NCBI GenBank assembly: GCA_037893225.1 | Contig: JAZGUH010000731.1 | Location: forward strand, 124,001-188,000 | DNA: 64,000 bases | From: Hippasteria phrygiana | Taxonomy: Eukaryota; Echinodermata; Asteroidea; Valvatida; Goniasteridae | Direction of reading: 5' to 3' | In this document: positions 11,598 through 24,900 of the stretch, one piece after another | Layout: each line of letters starts with the position of its first letter | Position numbering within the stretch: position 1 is the first letter of the stretch | Made by a program: the position numbers and the translations under genes | Notes under the pieces: model-generated | Databases searched by the model: none | The model's input: only the letters and a program-made list of their open reading frames with translations | Told to the model about the DNA's origin: nothing

Positions 11598-11803
11598 TAA
11601 GGAAGTAGGTTTGCGGGTACATATCTGAAAGAAATCTCTTTTTTTTGGAGAGTTTTGGCTCTGAAAAGAGCCGGTGGTAAGAATATGACCCAACTCTCAC
11701 CATACACTCATACTCCCACCAACGGCTCTTTTCAGAGCGAAAACTTTCTCTAAAAAGGACATTTCTTTCCTCCACGGTGTACCCGCAAACATACTTCCTT
11801 AAA
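11598..11803. mobile_element. Long hairpin MITE, copy A
   Basis: Arms starting TAAGGAAGTAGGTTTGCGGG (left) and TAAGGAAGTATGTTTGCGGG (right, minus strand) run about 90 bp each with mismatches. They include the shared gctctgaaaagagcc. The interior is a short loop. No clear target duplication. Copy B is at 23316-23521. Confidence 0.6.
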
Positions 11804-13256
11804 TTTCATCTCACCTTGTATTTTCATTGAAGACTAAACTTGTACTGTTAGGTACTGAACCCCCCCCCCCCTTCCCCCCCCCCCCTTTTCTCACTTAAAT
11901 CCTCCTAACAAATATAATGCGCCCCTTTTAAAACTTGTTGGTGTTTATAAATCCCCAAAATTGTTGTGGCCAGATACAGAACTCTTTCCAACACGCTGCT
12001 CCATCTTCACTATACCTTTTGTTAATTTTGACTAATTGGGCAAATTCGTTTGCTTTGTGCTTACACGTCCCAGAGCCTTCAAAATGTTTCTCTGACCGTC
12101 AGGATGGATTTTTTTTAAGAGTCGCGTAGTGAGCGATATTTCTTGCAGGGGTTCAGAATATATTTTCTTAAAAAATATATTTTCCTCCAACAGTGACCCG
12201 ATTTAATTACCCGCCAGGAACGACTTTTAAAAGCGTGGGGGGGGGGGGGGGGGTGGGGATTTCTTATACTCTATATACCTGTGTTTAAAATTCAGGCATG
12301 CAGTAGCACATGTTTTCGTTCCGTAAACGAGTGTATTATGCGCAGACTAAAATTGTTATGGGAGATTGGGCCATGGGCTTTGTCATTTTAAACTACTGCG
12401 TGTCATCCCCCAACCCCCCAAATGTTTGCAAAACTTTTTTCCTTTTTTTTTTAAATAAAAGCTATACATTGGTTGTCCACGTCTTTTCGCAATACTTATA
12501 AAGTACGGGTGTGCAACACAATTAATCTTGCAGAGCTTTTGTGAAAATCTAACCACAATAATTTAATATGAAAATCGTAACATAATTATTTGTGTGTTGA
12601 AAATAAGGGTAATTTCGAACACTATAGCAATGATCTCCCGTAAAGCATATTAAGGCCAATCGAGGCCTGCATGATAACGGCACGTACAGAGTGTGTTATA
12701 TTGCCAAGTTTGGCATGCCGTATTTTAACCGCTTTTGATGTTACAAAATTACCGTCTTTTTCATTTAGCAGCACGGGGAATAGCGTGCTGGATATTTTAT
12801 TTATAGAAGCAGTAATTGGTGTCTCTAGTGGTGTCAGAATAATAAACCAACAAGATGCCAATTTTTTTTTATTCTAGGGGAATGAGAGAGACTTTTTTCA
12901 ACTCCTCCTGCAAGCCAACTCCAGTGAATTGTAATAAGGAGATTCTGCACGCGTCCCCCGGCTATACAATCAATGCAATGTCTCGCGAGTCGAAAAGAAC
13001 ACCTGCTTCAGAATAACACCTCTGGTTTATGGAAATTGTGGGATGACTGCACTGTTGTGAATTCAATGCAGGAATCAATTCCAATCAGGGGCTTGTGGCG
13101 GCATGTATATCTCTATTTTTTTCTGTCCGGAAAGCCTATCCTTAAAGTGTTAGGAATTTTAGTGGATTGTCAAAGTTTAACATTATTAAAGTTTGTCAAA
13201 CAACCCACCAGGGAAACTGACTAAAGATACTGACAATTTGGGAGATCGCCACATAG
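11804..13256. other. Gene-free stretch (copy A)
   Basis: A/T-rich sequence with C and G homopolymers near 11860-11885 and 12237-12252. No gene or clear element was recognised. Confidence 0.5.
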
Positions 13257-13328
13257 GGCAAGATAGCTCAGTTGGTAGAGCGCCGGTACGGAAACCCGGA
13301 GGTCGCAGGTTCGAATCCCGCTCCTGCC
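13257..13328 (+). repeat. tRNA-like SINE head, copy A
   Basis: The 72-nt sequence has a tRNA D arm (GCTCAGTTGGTAGAGC), a T arm with B box GGTTCGAATCC and a mostly paired acceptor. The anticodon loop has C instead of U at position 33 and there are mismatches in the acceptor and anticodon stems. The same 3' flank (tttctttgttcactt) follows a degenerate copy at 42241, which points to a SINE family and not a functional tRNA. Copy B is at 24975-25046. Confidence 0.65.
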
Positions 13329-14005
13329 AGTTTCTTTGTTCACTTTGAAAATTATTAAAGTTTAACATTTTTCTAAATTATAATTTCCAAAACACTAATC
13401 GAATACCAGTTTAACATTTTCTTGCCACGGCTGCGTATTGTAAATTCCTTTTTAAAATCAAATCAAAAAAATTATTTAAAAATAATTTTATTTTTAAATT
13501 CGAGTTGTAACTTTTCCATTTGTTAAAGTTAGAGCACAGTTTGGCCACAAGACATGCATATCTTCCCACATGAAGTGCCTGATGAAAAAGCGACAGTTAA
13601 CTTTAAAATTAACATGTTCTTTGATTTAGATTCCTCTCTTTATTAAAATCACCCAATACAAGGCTAAAAGCCACTCTATGTAAGGGTTACGATCAAAGGT
13701 GGTACGGTTGGTAACATTTCGAATAGCCAACCCTACCACCCTTACATCTTTCATGGAGAATGTCGCATTATTTAGGTTTTTTTTGCATTGGTTTGAATTA
13801 TTATCTGCTTTCGTTTTAATATTCTGAATGATACTTTCTTATGCTACTCCCTCTCCTATTTTTAGATAATTCATAATGATTGACTTTTCGATTTGTGTAC
13901 ATAACGTCCAATCAATTACCATGAAAAACAAAAACAAAACGAACCCATTAATTAAGGTTTACCAAATTACCGGGTTTTTTAATGTACAAAAAAAGAAAAA
14001 ATGGG

Positions 14006-14242
14006 TACGAGTTGACTCGGTACGTACGAGTTGACTCGGTACGTACGAGTTGACTCGGTACGTACGAGTTGACTCGGTACGTACGAGTTGACTCGGTACG
14101 TACGAGTTGACTCGGTACGTACGAGTTGACTCGGTACGTACGAGTTGACTCGGTACGTAACAGTTGACTCGGTACGTACGAGTTGACTCGGTACGTACGA
14201 GTTGACTCGGTACGTAACAGTTGACTCGGTACGTAACAGTTG
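14006..14242. repeat. 19-bp tandem array, copy B
   Basis: Equivalent of 2254-2490 with the same unit number. The inverted left partner present near copy A is absent here because the duplicated block begins downstream of it. Confidence 0.85.
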
Positions 14243-14435
14243 ACCCAACTGTGGTTGGAAAGATTTTACTTTAAGTTTAATACCCCCACCAAAATCTTGA
14301 AAAGTAACCAACCCTCCTTGACAACAACTGTCTAAACATGTGGCACAACCTGTTATTTCAAGATTTATTTCAGCAAAATCTGTACAAACTTAGGAAAAAA
14401 TCAACATGTATGTGCACACTTTGGGGTGACTATAC

Positions 14436-15237
14436 GGGGCTCGGACAACTCGACCGTTGGCCGACTCGACTCGAGACAACTCGACCGTTCAGACAACTCG
14501 ACCGTTCAGACAACTCGACCGTTTTTGGGTCAAATGGGAAGACAAGTCGTCCGTTGAGACAAGTCGTCCGTTGAGACAAGTCGTCCGTTGAGACAAGTCG
14601 TCCGTTGAGACAAGTCGTCCGTTGAGACAAGTCGTCCGTTGAGACAAGTCGTCCGTTGAGACAAGTCGTCCGTTGAGACAAGTCGTCCGTTGAGACAAGT
14701 CGTCCGTTGAGACAAGTCGTCCGTTGAGACAAGTCGTCCGTTGAGACAAGTCGTCCGTTGAGACAAGTCGTCCGTTGAGACAAGTCGTCCGTTGAGACAA
14801 GTCGACTCGTAGATAGGGGAATTGGTTGTGGAAGGAACGGCACGGGGTGACTTTTGATGGGCAGGATAGGACAGCGCTGTCGTTTTGGACAGGGCTTGGG
14901 TACACAGGGGGCCGGGATGGACGCAGGCATGACAGGGGGCCGGGTACCGTGCACGGTAATACCACACATTCTGAACCATTCTGGGCCACGCGCACACGCA
15001 AATACCCAAACATTGACGGGCAACCTGTGTTGAAAATACCACGCGCTCCGCTAGCTACATCATGTACAACGCATCGCACGGTCGAGTTGTCTCCATGTCA
15101 AAGTCGACTTGTCTGAACGGTCGAGTTGTCTGAACGGTCGAGTTGTCTGAACGGTCGAGTTGTCTGAACGGTCGAGTTGTCTGAACGGTCGAGTTGTCTC
15201 GAGTCGAGTCGGCCAACGGTCGAGTTGTCCGACATCC
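14436..15237. mobile_element. Foldback element FB17, copy B (802 bp)
   Basis: Same as 2684-3519, including the GACTATAC target duplication (14428-14435 and 15238-15245), but with two fewer 17-bp inner units. It arose by the block duplication and not by a second insertion. Confidence 0.85.
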
Positions 15238-18200
15238 GACTATACATGGTGCCAACTCAACTGCCAAGAACTTCTAGTTCTAACACAGAAAACAAAAAAT
15301 GTTTCCCCTATATTGCACTAAAATGTCTCAACAGAATTCTCAAAATTAAAAGTTGTGCCAAGTGTTTATTATATAATTATGAACACAAATGGATGGTTAT
15401 TTTCCAAGATTTGTTGTTTCTAACCGATTTTGGTGGGGGGGTATTAAAGTAAAATCTTTCTGTTTAATATCCGTTTATTTTGTATTATAACACCCTACTA
15501 CATGAGAGTACTTGTAGACCTAGAGCATACGCAATTTTCCATTGCATAAATGAATCACAATGGATGAGCACTACACAGTTTTCACGACAAAAATTACAAT
15601 CGTAAAAAGATTTAGGCCTTACCTGAGATCCAACAGCTCCAAAGCCGTATCAACAGGAACAGGATTTACCAAACATCAGGATGATTTCAACAGAATTCTC
15701 GTATTAAATACTGGTTATGCGAAACGCAGCTGCACTGACAGAGCACAACGTACATTTACATATACGCTGTCCGTTAGAAAAAATGGCGGCCCTGCCGATT
15801 TTTTTAGCGCGCGGTATTGCGGACGTGGTTTTAATCACTTTCGTGTTACTAGTTGTTTTTAGTCAAAGAGCTAAGATAGTGTTCTTAGTCACACCAAGGT
15901 CACACGACGAATCACCGATTCGGTGAAGGCGACGTATTTAAGCCATAATTTGTAATTTTTTACATTGATTCAAATAAAATAATAAATAATTCGTCAAACA
16001 ATCCACAAGGGATCAACAGTCTGTTTAAAGAATAGTCTGGGTAATGAAAAGTGTCATCATTTATTCAAGACATACTGCAAAAATGCTTCAAATCTATACA
16101 ATTCTGAAAATCAACGCTATTTTTAGTGCAAAGAATTTAATCCCGGCAAATTTCACTAAAAAGCAATGGAAAAAAAAAGTTTTGCTCAAATTGCGTGACT
16201 GATTTTTATTAGTCAAAATATCAGCAATGACTAACGTAAACTGGTCAGTGTTTGCCTTTACGTTAGTCCTGCGTTGATTAAATTAGTCATGTAGGCTTGA
16301 CTAATCTAAATTAGTCATTTTGACTTATTTATCAGCCAAAATGACTAACTTATGTTAACAGTGTAAGGGACGTACAAAGGAGGCGGTTCGTTTAGCCAAT
16401 TTCCTCATCATCAGCTGCAAAAATGTTATCTATTATCTATACCGTACATCCCGGTTCGTAGATCCTTTGACCATTTGGCAATACCGCTTAAAAAACAAAA
16501 TAGGCCTACTCATTGAATTTACCTTTTACAAAATGTCCAATAATATCAATACTTTCTGTAATAAATGGTCTATTAATAATGCTCTGCTCACATGTAATAA
16601 TAATATCGTAACTTGGCTTTTCTAATTAGATTGGTTTGATCTACCTTTTGAGGGGGTGGGGTCACTAGCCCGAGTCCTGGATAGCTGTTCGCCTTAGTTT
16701 AGGTGTGACGTGTTACGGCTCTGCCACTGGGACTCGGGCTGGCCCTAGCCCCCTCTCCCATTTTTGTTCCCCCTCTACCATCAACAATTATGTCCCCAAT
16801 TTTTTATAATTGTGACATGGTTGTTCCCCCCCCCCTTCCTCCTCACCTCTCTGACCCCTCTCGGTCCACCCTCCCCTCCCAGGGTCCATCCAGGACCCTA
16901 CCCCTTTCTCTCCCTTCTTTTTCTTTCGCCTATCCCTTTGGGAGCCGCCGGAGTGGGCCATATGGCCCACACCCAGTTACCTGGTGGCTCCCCTCTCCCG
17001 GGGATCCTCGACGGGGTCAGCCAAATTCGTGCTGTTTCCCCGGCCGTACAGGATCCCCCTTTTTCTCCTTTCGCTTGCTCCCTTGCATAAATAAATAAAC
17101 ATTTTGTTTCTAATGTTTTCTAATTTTGAAAGTATTCAGATTTATAGTTTACTTTTGTGAATTACTTTATTGTACTTAAAGTAAAATTTGGTGATATATT
17201 GGTTTACTTTTTGTATTATTTTTAAGTTAATTAAAGTAAAGTTTGTCACGTAATGATTTTTTCCTTGAAATATTGTTTTTCCTTTGTTAACCATACAACA
17301 TTTGTACGACTTTCCGTTAATCATCCTTTTATTTGTATATTATTTACATTGTATATATTTCGCTTAATAACTGTACTTGTTTCAATTGAAATAAGTTTTC
17401 TTTTGAAAAGTCTTTTGTATCCTGGGAAATTGTTGAAAGTATGTGCAGATCTTTGTGTATTCTGGTGCATACTGGCGCATGTAAAAGCCAATGGCCCATA
17501 AAATGTACATGACAAGGGGGAAGTATTGAGGGGGACACTGCCATATCCGTCCCCTCCCCAAAAATATTTGGGGGGACGTGTCCCCCATCCCCCGGTATCA
17601 CCGCCCATGTTGGAAATTCAAAATGCCAGCAATAAATATACCACCTATGATTGTAACCCTTTACCTAGAGTGGCTTTATAGCCTTTTATTTGATGATTTC
17701 AATAAAAAACAACAACCGTCCAATCCCCAGACCCCAGCACTGACTAGTCGTAGTTACTTATTGTCCAATTATTTATTCACGTATCGGTAATATTTAAAGA
17801 GTGTTGAATCAGATCTTAATAAAGTAAAACTCATGCAAGATTTCAACGTCCCGATATGTGTATGGAAACCCGTGCTTTCTGATATTGCAAAAACTATGGT
17901 GTTAGCTACCAATAGAAATAACGCGAAGCATTGGGTCATCTTATGCATGGCAGCTGCTATGTTTAATTATACATCCGGATGACTATCAGATATCACAGTT
18001 TGTAATTAAATGTCTCTGGTTTAATGGGTGCATTCTTCGAAAAAACACCAAATCCCACGCAACCCTATGCACATTAGCGAATGGGATTATTAAACATCGT
18101 TTCTGGCTTCACACCTTTCAGCTTTCGCACGGTGTGAAGAAATCGATGAGTCTCATTTCCGCGGAGGCAGATTTTTGCACTTCGGTTCTAGCCTCTGAAG

Positions 18201-18458
18201 GCCGTCGATGTAATGGATTGACAGACACAGGAAAGAGACCCAACCCTACCCGCAACACTGGAAAATAACATCAAAACAAATCAGGGCCTGAATTTGACTC
18301 CAAATAATCAAGAAATAGCTCCCTTTTGAAATGTACGTTTACTTAAAGTTCACGTATTATGCTCGCCGTTCAAAATAACTATCTGTCCTAACCCACTAAA
18401 AATCGTTTCCAGTCTCGAAAACAGACTAGGCCTACTAAGTGTACCATATAGTTCACGC

Positions 18459-18499
18459 CATAGGCGGCGGAACAGGGGGACCAGGGGGACATCCTCCCC

Positions 18500-18530
<31 letters not shown>

Positions 18531-18725
18531 ACACTTATCCACTTTGGGGAACCCCCCCCCCCCCCCGGCACTTTTGGCAGTTCCGCATACGAAAACCAGA
18601 AAAGGGCAGCAGCCGGCCGGCACCGGCGCTGCTTTGCGCCCCCCCCCCCTCACCCCCCCCCCCCTCACCCCCCCCTCACCCCCCCCCCCCCCCCCCACAC
18701 TTTCAAAGGTGTTCCGCCGCACCTG
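18459..18725. mobile_element. hAT-type MITE, copy B
   Basis: Duplicate of 6741-7007 with GTTCACGC on both sides, carried along by the block duplication. Confidence 0.85.
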
Positions 18726-20195
18726 GTTCACGCATGCGTATTTTGGATAACCACACCCTAAGACAAAAGGATGAGTGTTTATCATAGAGTTATATTATAC
18801 AAATTAGAGGGGGCCAGCATGACGCTAGGCTTCATGGCAAGAACCGTTTTTAAGTGGGCAGGACTTGAATGGGTACACCGGGTATTTTACATTCTACTCG
18901 CCAGCTTTGAACCTGTGCTTTAAAGGTAGTGTACACGATTGTAATCCTCCATTTTTTTACTGAATTATTACGAAATACCTTACTAGACTGTAAGTTAATA
19001 GCAATCTCAATCATCCTGTGAAATGATTTCAAGAAATGTTTTCACGAAAAGTTGAAATTTGTATCGTTTTCCAACGATTGTTCCGCATAACAATCGTTGG
19101 AAAAAATAACGGATTGTTTTGCTTAATACTGCATGCCCTATATTGACCGAATATAGTTAGTCCGCGTTGCGTCTAAAATGGGTTAACAATCCGAAAGGTT
19201 GCAATAAGAGTACATAAACTCCACCCCCGCGGCATTTGAGGCCTCATAAAAAACCAAAAAGAAATAGTGTTTTTAAGACAGTTTTAAGACGATTCAGACG
19301 TTGTTTGCCCTCCCTGACACAAAAAGCTGGATACGCTACTGGCAAAGAGCCTTTATTAACTTTAATTACGAATGCCACCCGCGCATGTACACAATCCTAA
19401 CGATTTTTCCCAGGGAATCTGTTTCTGTTTTCCTCACAAAAATGTTCTTTCTTTTATTCTCTGTCTTATAGGAAGGACAGAGGAGGTGTAGTGGAGATCA
19501 AAAAAGAAGAAGAAGAAGAAGAAATAGCCGGGGGTTTCTTTTTGGGGTGAAAGACTTCAGAACTACGGTGAAAGCCTCGCAGATTCCAATCATGACTAGC
19601 ATTGATGAACGGAAGCGGTGGCAGGTGGCGAATCTTCGGCCATAAGTGATGACGAAATTCCAGCGGCTTTGTGACGTGCCGGTACAAAATCCCTCCCCGT
19701 CCCACATGGCTCTTCCCTAAAGCCCGTGGAACAATTGTCACCTGGTCGTGAATATTAATCTCGTCTGACTGTATCGAAATCGATTACTGCGCTGGGGGAA
19801 TGAGCTCACTTTTGAGTGTAACATTTTCCCGTGTGTACTCATTTGCAATGAGTATGTGATATTTGCGGGAAACACAGCCTCGCAAACGGGTGGAGCAACG
19901 ACAATACATGAGAATTGCTCACAGGTTTGCCCAAACGGCGGAGGATTGGCGCTTGTGTGCACAACACTGATAATCTGACGACGTAAACATTTGAAAGAGT
20001 ATTGTGTTCTTCACAGGTAAATAATGCCTGACAAGTGAACTTGAACCAAATTACACTGTAGTTGCTTTGCTCTTTTGGCACTAGTATTCACTACGTACCT
20101 GTAGTTGACTGTTGGTTTAAGGTTCAAGTTGAATCTTGGAATAGGTATTAGGTTCAAAGAGTTCATTCAAGAATAGTACAAACCTGAAGGGCAAG

Positions 20196-21927
20196 ATGGT
20201 TTCGGGAAGGATCAACTCAGCCTGTTCTAGTTTTTGGACTTCAACAAAGTCCCTTTTCCAGGACTGCTTGCCGCGGAGAATACGGGACGACGTCGAACCG
20301 ATCATTCCAGAGGAAGACCGACAGGCCGCGGCCGCACAGCTGAAGTCTCGCCTCCGTTTATCCAGGCTCAGCGGGGCCGTGTGTGGTATCGAGTTCTGCT
20401 ACGCGGCGGAGACTGCCTTCGTCAGCCCCGTGCTGCTGCGCATCGGTATCCCTCCCCGCTATATGACGCTCATCTGGTGTCTCAGTCCACTCATGGGTCT
20501 GTTTCTGATGCCGTTGCTGGGCTCTGCCAGCGACCGGTGCAAGTCCAGCCTCGGCCGGCGCCGGCCTTTCATCATCCTGCTCTCCATCGGGGTTGTTTTG
20601 GGGCTCCTGCTTGTTCCTTACGGCTGGCCGGCGGGGCAGGTATGCGGTATTTCGGCCTACCGCTCTGTGGATAGAGCTGCAGCTGCAACGCTACAATGGG
20701 ATAATGATACGGCAAGTACAACTACAGAAACTAACATGCCAATCCGTGATGCGATGATACAAGTGTTGGAAGATATACTCTCACCGGAGCCGGAATATCA
20801 TGATTTATCTGAGGCTTTAGCTACGGAGCCCATGGGTGAAGCATTTTCTACCACTGATCCTATGCAGCCTTCATCAACCACGACTGCTTTCTACGAGAGC
20901 TATACCGTTGTACCAGGGCCAATCAGAGCCTGTGGGATGGCGCTGACCATCGTCGGTGTCATGTTTCTGGATTTCAACTGCGATGCTGCCCAGTCCCCGG
21001 CCCGGGCCTATCTCATCGATGTGACCGATCCGGCAGACCACGCCAAGGGGCTAGCCACCTTCAGTTTCATGGCCGGGCTGGGTGGTGCCATTGGGTACTC
21101 CATCGGCGGTATCCCTTGGGGTTCGGCCTCCGATGACGACCCGGTCAGCCTGCAGGTGCGGGTAGTCTTCGGAATCGTCCTCTTCATCTTCGTTGTGGCC
21201 GTGATTCTCACTGTCACGGCCGAGCGGGAGAAGACTTTGTACGAGCTGTACCCCAAGGAGAAGCGACGCAAAATCCTGGAGAACAGGCGTCGCAGCCTCA
21301 CAGGGGGCTATGGAAAGATGGAGGACACAAAGAAGTATCCAAAGGATGTCTCCGAGGAGATGGAGATGGGCATTATGAAGCAGAAGGTGAAGCGTTACGG
21401 ATCCAACGCTCCGAATCCAGAGATCATCACCACACTCGTTGACAACAAGGACGATGATGTAAGCCTCAACCAAACCCCGAGTCACAACCTCGCCAACGGC
21501 AGCATCAAAACAGTCGAATACAAGGCCCTCAGCGGAGAAGGTGGCGAGAAGAAACAGCCTCTGGAGGAAGAAGGTGATGCGGAATCAGAGAAGAGTTCCA
21601 CGGTAAGCGACTTGGAAGAGGATGAGGAGGAGTCTGACTCCATCACTATGGGTACTTACTTGCTGTCAATTGTCTTTATGCCGTGTTCACTTCGCATCCT
21701 CTGCCTGACGCACCTCCTGGGGTGGATGTCATTGCTGTGCTACTCGCTGTACTTCACGGACTTCGTGGGCCAGGCGGTGTATGGGGGAGACCCCACGGCT
21801 CCTCCGGGCTCCGTGCCGTCACGGCTGTACGCGGACGGGGTGAGGATGGGGTCCTTCGCTATGGCTATGTACTCGATCACCTGCTCCGTGTGTTCGTACA
21901 ACGTTGACAAACTCATCAATAAAATAG
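20196..21927 (+). CDS. SLC45A: SLC45-type transporter exon 1 (copy B, proximal)
   Basis: Start ATG at 20196 is the first in a frame that opens directly into transporter homology. The next helices follow without a gap. Ends phase 1 at ATAG|gtaaga. It is the exon 1 nearer to exons 2 and 3 (7.3-kb intron), so the default assumption is that it is the one used. No clear TATA box was seen upstream. Confidence 0.85.
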
Positions 21928-24900
21928 GTAAGAATGACAAAAATGCCGGTAAGAGTTCCGTATCCGGTCACGACATGGTCTCATTCTCATTCTCATTCTC
22001 ATTCTCATTCTCATTCTCATTCTCATTCTCATTCTCATTCTCATTTTCATTTTTTGCCATTCAGCATTCTCTCGACTTATTTCCAGTGGGGTCCCATATG
22101 AGAGGTGGCAGAAAAACCCCAGAGAATAATTTTGGAGAAAACCCAAGGAATCGGGTAGGGACTGAAAACCCAATCCACATGTTGGCATATGAAAAACTTG
22201 CGGTCATTTGCTCAATGTCCCTCACCACACAGTGCTTAACACGGTAAATTCCCCACAAAAACATGCACTTCTTTCAAACTTTCGCCCGTTTGGGAAGAGT
22301 GATGATACATACTTAACCAGCTCGCTCAGATTTTGAAAGTATAAACCATACTCTTTAAGATGATCACACTTTTATTGCACATAATGGTCGAGGACATTTG
22401 TGTTGTTGAAAAATTTGCATAAACATATTTTGATTTTCTATGGAGGTCAACACGTTTTCCGGCAGTTTTTTAGGGGTTCGTTTACTAAGTCGAACAGCAA
22501 TTTTTTTCTGTTTATCGTACCGAGCCAGCTCGCATGGCAGAATAAGCTGCATTCCTTCCTCCATGGTCCAGCGATATAACAATCGTTTTTGATTGGAGGA
22601 GGGGATAGAGAAACTTTTTCAATCCAATCAATGCACTCCTTTCTTTCCCGACAAACCGCATGGTTGCTCACTGTCGGATCATACCATACATAGAAGGGGT
22701 GCTAAAAATCGAGTCAATCAATTTACTACTGTAACAAGTGAAACATGTTAAATAAATGTTCGTATTTCTCAGACACGTTAACTAGAAAGTATATTCAGTG
22801 TCAAGATACAGTCATAAACTTGCCCATTTTGTAACATAACACGGGAAGGCTGTATGCGCCACGATTAGTTATAATCCCTCTAAAGTAATGTATGCGTCCG
22901 TTGACCTTGTTCCCTTGTCCACACTTGTCGCGCTGTGAAAGTTGGTAAGCACTTATCCAGAACCACCAAAATGACATCGTCGCGCGCATCGCGCCTTGTG
23001 CCTATTGCATTTTCAGTAATACATGACGATGTCATTTTGGTGGTTCTGGACATGGAGGAAGGAAATTCCTTCCTCCATGTTCTGGATAAGTGCTTACCGT
23101 GAAAGTTCCCACATGTGTAGCGCAACAACATGGTATTTTCTGACCGTTTTTTTGTCAAAGTTTTCCATATGCCCAGCCGGGATTCAAACCAGGGTCACAG
23201 TGGTGGAAGGTGAGGAAAGTACCACTACACCAACCTGATCCCCAACTTGGTCGCCACTAAACATAACAAATTTCACCTCAGTGTTGCTTGAAGCTTTGCA
23301 TGGTGGAGCGTGAAGTAAGGAAGTAGGTTTGCGGGTACATATCTGAAAGAAATCTCTTTTTTTTGGAGAGTTTTGGCTCTGAAAAGAGCCGGTGGTAAGA
23401 ATATGACCCAACTCTCACCATACACTCATACTCCCACCAACGGCTCTTTTCAGAGCGAAAACTTTCTCTAAAAAGGACATTTCTTTCCTCCACGGTGTAC
23501 CCGCAAACATACTTCCTTAAATTTCATCTCACCTTGTATTTTCATTGAAGACTAAACTTGTACTGTTAGGTACTGAACCCCCCCCCCCCTTCCCCCCCCC
23601 CCCTTTTCTCACTTAAATCCTCCTAACAAATATAATGCGCCCCTTTTAAAACTTGTTGGTGTTTATAAATCCCCAAAATTGTTGTGGCCAGATACAGAAC
23701 TCTTTCCAACACGCTGCTCCATCTTCACTATACCTTTTGTTAATTTTGACTAATTGGGCAAATTCGTTTGCTTTGTGCTTACACGTCCCAGAGCCTTCAA
23801 AATGTTTCTCTGACCGTCAGGATGGATTTTTTTTAAGAGTCGCGTAGTGAGCGATATTTCTTGCAGGGGTTCAGAATATATTTTCTTAAAAAATATATTT
23901 TCCTCCAACAGTGACCCGATTTAATTACCCGCCAGGAACGACTTTTAAAAGCGTGGGGGGGGGGGGGGGGGTGGGGATTTCTTATACTCTATATACCTGT
24001 GTTTAAAATTCAGGCATGCAGTAGCACATGTTTTCGTTCCGTAAACGAGTGTATTATGCGCAGACTAAAATTGTTATGGGAGATTGGGCCATGGGCTTTG
24101 TCATTTTAAACTACTGCGTGTCATCCCCCAACCCCCCAAATGTTTGCAAAACTTTTTTCCTTTTTTTTTTAAATAAAAGCTATACATTGGTTGTCCACGT
24201 CTTTTCGCAATACTTATAAAGTACGGGTGTGCAACACAATTAATCTTGCAGAGCTTTTGTGAAAATCTAACCACAATAATTTAATATGAAAATCGTAACA
24301 TAATTATTTGTGTGTTGAAAATAAGGGTAATTTCGAACACTATAGCAATGATCTCCCGTAAAGCATATTAAGGCCAATCGAGGCCTGCATGATAACGGCA
24401 CGTACAGAGTGTGTTATATTGCCAAGTTTGGCATGCCGTATTTTAACCGCTTTTGATGTTACAAAATTACCGTCTTTTTCATTTAGCAGCACGGGGAATA
24501 GCGTGCTGGATATTTTATTTATAGAAGCAGTAATTGGTGTCTCTAGTGGTGTCAGAATAATAAACCAACAAGATGCCAATTTTTTTTTATTCTAGGGGAA
24601 TGAGAGAGACTTTTTTCAACTCCTCCTGCAAGCCAACTCCAGTGAATTGTAATAAGGAGATTCTGCACGCGTCCCCCGGCTATACAATCAATGCAATGTC
24701 TCGCGAGTCGAAAAGAACACCTGCTTCAGAATAACACCTCTGGTTTATGGAAATTGTGGGATGACTGCACTGTTGTGAATTCAATGCAGGAATCAATTCC
24801 AATCAGGGGCTTGTGGCGGCATGTATATCTCTATTTTTTTCTGTCCGGAAAGCCTATCCTTAAAGTGTTAGGAATTTTAGTGGATTGTCAAAGTTTAACA

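Larger units (their letters stand above)
1992..13743. repeat. 11.75-kb segmental tandem duplication, copy A
   Basis: The whole segment recurs immediately downstream (13744-25463) in the same orientation. The offset is 11752 bp before the 17-bp array and 11718 bp after it. The 34-bp difference is exactly two 17-bp units. All comparable reading frames, microsatellites and homopolymer tracts inspected have equal length in both copies. The left end (gcgaACatcttt), the junction (cttACatcttt) and the right end (cttACggtttt) share only AC, a 2-bp microhomology. The block holds SLC45 exon 1, a hAT MITE, a foldback, a 9-bp-TSD MITE and SINE heads. Confidence 0.95.

Noticed and set aside
13257..13328. 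Functional tRNA gene
   Set aside because: Position 33 is not U, stems carry mismatches, and a diverged copy with the same 3' flank shows a SINE family.
13186..13368. Minus-strand frame with ERDSNLRPPGFRTGALPTELS
   Set aside because: This is the antisense reading of the tRNA-like SINE head, a common artefact.
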